This document shows positions 59,870 to 64,000 of a DNA stretch of 64,000 bases, in pieces. Position 1 is the stretch's first letter, and every line of letters starts with the position of its first letter. This DNA comes from Tamarix chinensis (lineage: Eukaryota; Streptophyta; Magnoliopsida; Caryophyllales; Tamaricaceae). Both the position numbers and the translations under genes were made by a program. Location of the stretch: assembly GCA_030549775.1 (NCBI GenBank), contig CM060181.1, positions 1,488,001 to 1,552,000 on the forward strand, in the 5' to 3' direction. A model generated the notes under the pieces. It was not told the DNA's origin. It was given only the letters and a program-made list of their open reading frames with translations, and did not search any database.

Positions 59870-60680
59870 TTGGTAAAATTAGTATAATAAGGGTGAAATG
59901 GTAATTTAAAAGAGTAAAAGGGGTAAAATGGTAAATGGATAAGAAAGGGAGGTCATTTTGGTAATTTTATAAAGTAAAGGGGTAAAATAGTAATTTAATA
60001 AAGGAGAAAAGTATTTAGTAATTTGGCATGAAGAAAGGACATTTTGGTAATTTTGTAAAGTAAAGAAGTAAAGTGGCGATTTAATAAATGAGAAGTATAT
60101 TTTAGTAATTTGGTATAAAAGAAGTGGCAATTTGGTAATTTAACCAACCAATAGGGCAATTTGATAATTTTAATAAGTAAGAGGGGCAATTTGGTAATTT
60201 AACTTAACCAACTAAGAGAGCATTTTGGTAATTTTAATAAGTTATAGGGACAATTTAGTAATTTAAACCAAAAAAAGGGCAATTTGATAATGTTAATAAG
60301 TAAGAGGGACAGTTTGGTAATTTAACTAATCAAGAGGGTACTTTGGTAATTTGGTAATTTAACTAACTAAAAGGGTAACTTGGTAGTTTTAATAAGTAAG
60401 AAGGGCAATTTGGTAATTTAACAGGTAAAGATGACAATTCAGTAAGTTAACTAATTGGAAGAGTAAAATTGGTAATTTAACATGTATGAGGGATAAAGTT
60501 GGTGATTTAATAAGTATGGAGGATAATTTGGTAGTCTAACAAATACAAGAGGTAATTTGGTAATTATGCCAACATGAAGGGTAATATGATAATTTAGCAA
60601 ATAAAAATGGGTGACTTGGTAATTTTACAAACAAAGGAGTATTTCAGTAATCTTGTAAGGGTGATGGGGTAAATCGATAA
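59870..60680 (+). repeat. GGTAATTT minisatellite
   Basis: About 25 units of 25-35 bp built on '(gggca)atTTGGTAATTTaac/ttaataagt' variants. Unlike the minisatellites at the same place in the other members. No protein meaning. Confidence 0.85.
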
Positions 60681-61554
60681 CTTACATATAACTTATCAAT
60701 GGATTAAATAAGTCTCCATAATTAAACATAAGTAACATTGAATAATAAAATAAGGGAATTGATAAATCAATGAGTATTACATGGTTTTTATTGGATATTC
60801 ATAAAAGAGGTGTCTTAATTATTAATCATGCATGGTAATATGTGTTGGATGTGATATAAGGGCATATTAGGGTTAAGTGTTCCATGATTCTTCAATGTAG
60901 ACCACCAGAATCTAAGACTGTATTATGATCATGATATGATAACCCTTATGGCATATGAATAAATGGAAGTGAATCCTAAATTAGAAATGGATGATATAAG
61001 GATGGCCTTTGTGGTTTCTTTAAGGTAACATGGATGGTCGTATGAATAAGGAATACTTAATAATAACATAAACAAATGGAAGTGAATAAGTATGCGGTTT
61101 TTGTGTTTCTCATGGTCACCTTAATTAAGACACTAATAATTAAAGTGGAAGACCTCGAGATCGGGATTGGTGGCTCTTTAGGTGTTACTACCCTAAAGAC
61201 GTAGTTTAGCCCACAATTATTCTAGTATTTGCTGGTGTGCCTTAGTGCCCCATCCAGGCCCTACATCTTACTCTATCTAGCAATACAAACATATTTAAAG
61301 GGTATGTATACTTATGGATTAGGTGTTATTATCGGTAGGGTACTATATGTTCCTCGTGCACCAATGCGACCGGTGTAACTTTGCATCCATGGGTTGATGA
61401 TTGAAAGGTATTGTGTTGCTTGTATGCACCGGTATGACCGGTGTACCTTTGCATCTCCGGGTTCTTGATCTCCCCCTCGATTTAAATAAATAGATTTGTT
61501 GTGCTAATTAAATGGAAAACACTAATAATGTAAAGTGAAAGATTACTGAGCCGT

Positions 61555-62055
61555 ATCCAGATGGATTATATCATGTGTACCAGTCCACCGGTTACAATAG
61601 TGGCCTAGAAGTGCTTTACCCTAGAAGATATATATGTGTACCGGACCACCTGTTATAATAGTGGCTCAGGAGTACTTTAACATGGAAGATATATATGTGT
61701 ACCGATCCACCGGTTATAATAGTGGCTTAAGAGCTCTTTGTCCTAGAAGATGTATATGTGTACCAATCCACCGATTATAATAGTGGCCAGGTGCGTGTTG
61801 CCCCGAAGTGTATTTTGGTCCACCGGCTATAATAATGGGGGATGCCGAACTCAATAAACCAAATCTTAGATGTGAATAAATCATAGAAAAATACTAATCA
61901 CTTATAGTGGAACACCATGTGAGTCGGGACCAGACTGATCCGCTAACGATAATAGTTACCAAGAGCTTTCTACCCAGGAGACCGGTCTACTGACAAATAA
62001 TAGCGGTCAAGTGTGTTGTGTCCTGAAGTGTATTTTCGGCCCACCAGATATAATA
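61555..62055 (+). repeat. CCACCGG-type minisatellite (element C)
   Basis: Units such as 'tgtaccgatccaccggttat' followed by 'aatagtggct', with 50-60 bp spacing, in two blocks. Confidence 0.8.
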
Positions 62056-62824
62056 TTGGATTTTTTGCACTCACATAGATATAATTCGAGAGATGATGTT
62101 AACTAATTGTTGGATTAATGGCTTATGACCAAAAGTATTAATTTCATATTTATGATCTATTTATATGATATAAGTTTGGTTTTGGTGCCTATCCCTACAT
62201 GGGTATATGATGGAATCGCTAAGTATATGGATTTTGTGTTATGCATTTCTTAATATATGTGGTGTTGCCATGTGTTTTAGTCTCGATGTCGATCGTGATT
62301 TTCCTAAGCCCGCATATGTTATCATTTTATATCATTTATGTTTGATGTTTTACATGCGAGCCCTGCCTTTCAGTCTAGTATAAAGAATTATTCAGTACCA
62401 TAGTACTAAAGGGTTCCATTTGTGGGCCCCTACCTATTCAATGGGCAGTGTCCCTTGCAGGTCTATTCCAGGTGCTATTCGAGTTAATATCGGATAAAAG
62501 CGTAAGGATTGTTTGGGATTAATTTTAGGGTTTCTCTTTTACCTTTTTATTTCCTTATTTAAAATAATATTTATTCTTGTAACCACTATTAGTGAGTTTT
62601 ACTCTTGTAACGAATTTATTATACTACTCTGATTTAAATAAAGTCTGAATTCGAGTAAATTGTATTTTGTTCTTTTTAGTCTTAGCACTTAGTAGTGGAA
62701 TGGTAGGAGGAAACTGGTTTGGTACTAAGTGTAGCAATAACATCTCCAAAATTTACGATTTTTTCTTTCTCTAATTTTTAAATAAAATGAAGTTTTTCAA
62801 CTGTAAAAATTTGGAGGTATTACA

Positions 62825-64000
62825 GTCCATCTCATATCTTGCCTCCTGGTACATCCAAACATCCCTTCCCCCTTTTCCCTACTTATCAGGAATGCCCAAC
62901 TCCTATGTATGTGGGTCAAGGCCCACTTTCCCATATCTTTGGGTTAACTCACTATCGCCCTCTAGGATTTTTTCCTTGGAAACCCTAATCCGACCTATAT
63001 GGCCCAACCTCCCTCTATCACACACCGCACATGCTCTCTCTCTCTCTCTCTCTATCTTTGCTCCCAACTCATAACCCCACTCAATCCACCCCAAACATCC
63101 CACTTTACTTCCCATTTGCACATGTGGCCACGAAACCCTAGCTGGCCACCCCAAACCCTAGCACATCTCTTTTCTTATGTGTCACCCCTTCATCACCCTC
63201 ACTTTCCATTCCCCCTTTCCACATGACACACGTTCACATTCCATGTGACATCCTTCCACTCTCAACCCATACTCTGATCTCTCCCATCATTTATCCCTTC
63301 CACCAGCTCCTCCACTTAGGGTTTGCCTCCCAAACCCTAGCCAAGTCTCCTATGCACCCTTATACCAACCCACGTACTATTTTTCATCTATGGACTCCAA
63401 TCATCCCAACAACTCTTCCCTCACCTTACTTAACCCCCCAAGTCAACTTTTTCTACGCAAATATCATCCCCATGCAAAGACTATCCATCCCACGCAAGCC
63501 CTATACTCCTCATGCAAGATTTGGCCCATCCTTTTAATTTGTTCATATTATCCCTTAGATGTCCACCCATAGGTCATCAAATATTTAAGCCATTCTTAAT
63601 TCCCTCTAGTCAACTCACTTCCTCTACCCCTTCCATCTTCTCACCAACACATCATATCATTTAAAGCCTCCTAGCATACATGTCATAAAGGTCCATGCAT
63701 CATAATTATCACAAGGTACAAGACACATTATCATATTACACATGCCATAAAGAAAACACATACAACATACCTTAGATCTATGCTTAGCAAGCTACGCTAT
63801 AAGTACATAGTTCATAACCACATAAGGTACACACATATATCAATCACACATAACATATAATATAAATAATGCACATATTAGGCCTTAACCACATCCTTAC
63901 CTAAAACAACACCGGGCTTGGAGCACGCTCCTACGCATCCTTAGGGGTCAAACCTGGCTCACCTATAAAATAAAAACTCTAAGGTTAACTTCTCTCTTAT
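62825..64000 (-). mobile_element. partial element D of the giant-LTR family
   Basis: Minus-strand sequence corresponding to LTR A from about 52440 back to 51240. It includes the '..gggtcaaggcccac' stretch, agggttt-rich repeats and, at 63901-63962, the conserved 62-nt exon-like block with acceptor 'ttttatag' and donor GTAAGG. Its 3' end is missing at the junction with C, and it continues past the right edge of the window. A (CT)n run occurs at 63033-63052. Confidence 0.7.
63901..63962 (-). other. conserved 62-nt exon-like block (element D)
   Basis: On the minus strand it lies between 'ttttatag' and 'gtaagg' and contains 'GCGTAGGAGCGTGCTCCAAG'. Confidence 0.5.

Larger units (their letters stand above)
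58785..62824 (+). mobile_element. right part of element C (giant-LTR family)
   Basis: Continues the C/T-rich leader of the left part (53655-54038), then a GGTAATTT minisatellite, an AT-rich section, CCACCGG-type repeats (61555-62055), the CAGTAC-CATA-GTACT palindrome near 62394, acceptor-like 'cccttgcag|gt' (62460), terminal stem-loop 'cacttagtag...tactaagtg', and the end 'ggaggtattaca' at 62824. The 60-62 nt exon-like block was not found. Most diverged member here. Confidence 0.7.

Overview
This is nuclear DNA from a seed plant. The support is spliced genes with plant-specific domain architectures (an ALP1/HARBI1-like gene, a tandem MBD gene, an LBD fragment), plant CACTA, hAT-MITE, L1-type LINE and Ty3/gypsy remnants, and degenerate TTTAGGG-like repeats. 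I cannot name the species. About four fifths of the window is transposon-derived; the only host genes lie at about 37.7-47.2 kb.

Layout. (1) 1-10,065: the 3' end of a CACTA element running in from the left (terminal inverted repeat ends at 2,974), a decayed L1-type LINE on the minus strand (about 4,625-6,990), and a degenerate 'TGAACCTA' minisatellite split by a 1.4-kb non-autonomous CACTA element (7,905-9,310). (2) 10,066-15,991: a 5.9-kb solo LTR on the minus strand with perfect AAAAA target duplications. (3) 16,779-34,273: a tandem array of three nearly identical 5.77-kb units, each a 0.97-kb non-coding internal domain plus a 4.79-kb LTR, preceded by a 198-bp LTR stub. (4) 34,274-37,680: old gypsy-type LTR sequence and a 459-bp hAT-like MITE with an 8-bp target duplication. 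(5) 38,231-42,408: an ALP1/HARBI1-like gene in two exons, with a nonsense codon and a frameshift. (6) 43,310-43,663: an LBD remnant. (7) 43,819-47,137, minus strand: an MBD7-like gene with two methyl-CpG-binding domains in six or seven exons. (8) 48,131-48,730: the 3' end of a LINE. (9) 48,818-64,000: four more members of the giant-LTR family: solo LTR A, solo LTR B nested inside element C, and partial element D on the minus strand.

The main discovery candidate is the giant-LTR family (at least six elements here, none coding). Members share end sequences (TGAAATGCCCC-type start, GGGGTGTTACA-type end), a TATA box about 1.1 kb into the LTR, a pyrimidine-rich then GC-rich then ATT-rich leader, a conserved 60-62 nt block bounded by splice-like AG and GT(AAGG) signals, minisatellites built on CCACCGGYTATAATAGTGG, a conserved acceptor-like site, and a terminal stem-loop just before the LTR end. 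The 0.97-kb internal domain appears to hold only cis-acting signals: a tRNA-iMet primer binding site (TGGTATCAGAGC), seven reiterated PBS-like hairpins with compensatory stem changes, a strong 8-bp hairpin, and three polypurine-tract-like repeats. It looks like a cis-signal-only retroelement that must be mobilised by another element.

The two host genes are convergent neighbours. In Arabidopsis, MBD7 and Harbinger-transposase-derived proteins act in the same anti-silencing complex, so the neighbourhood is suggestive, but nothing in the sequence proves a functional link.
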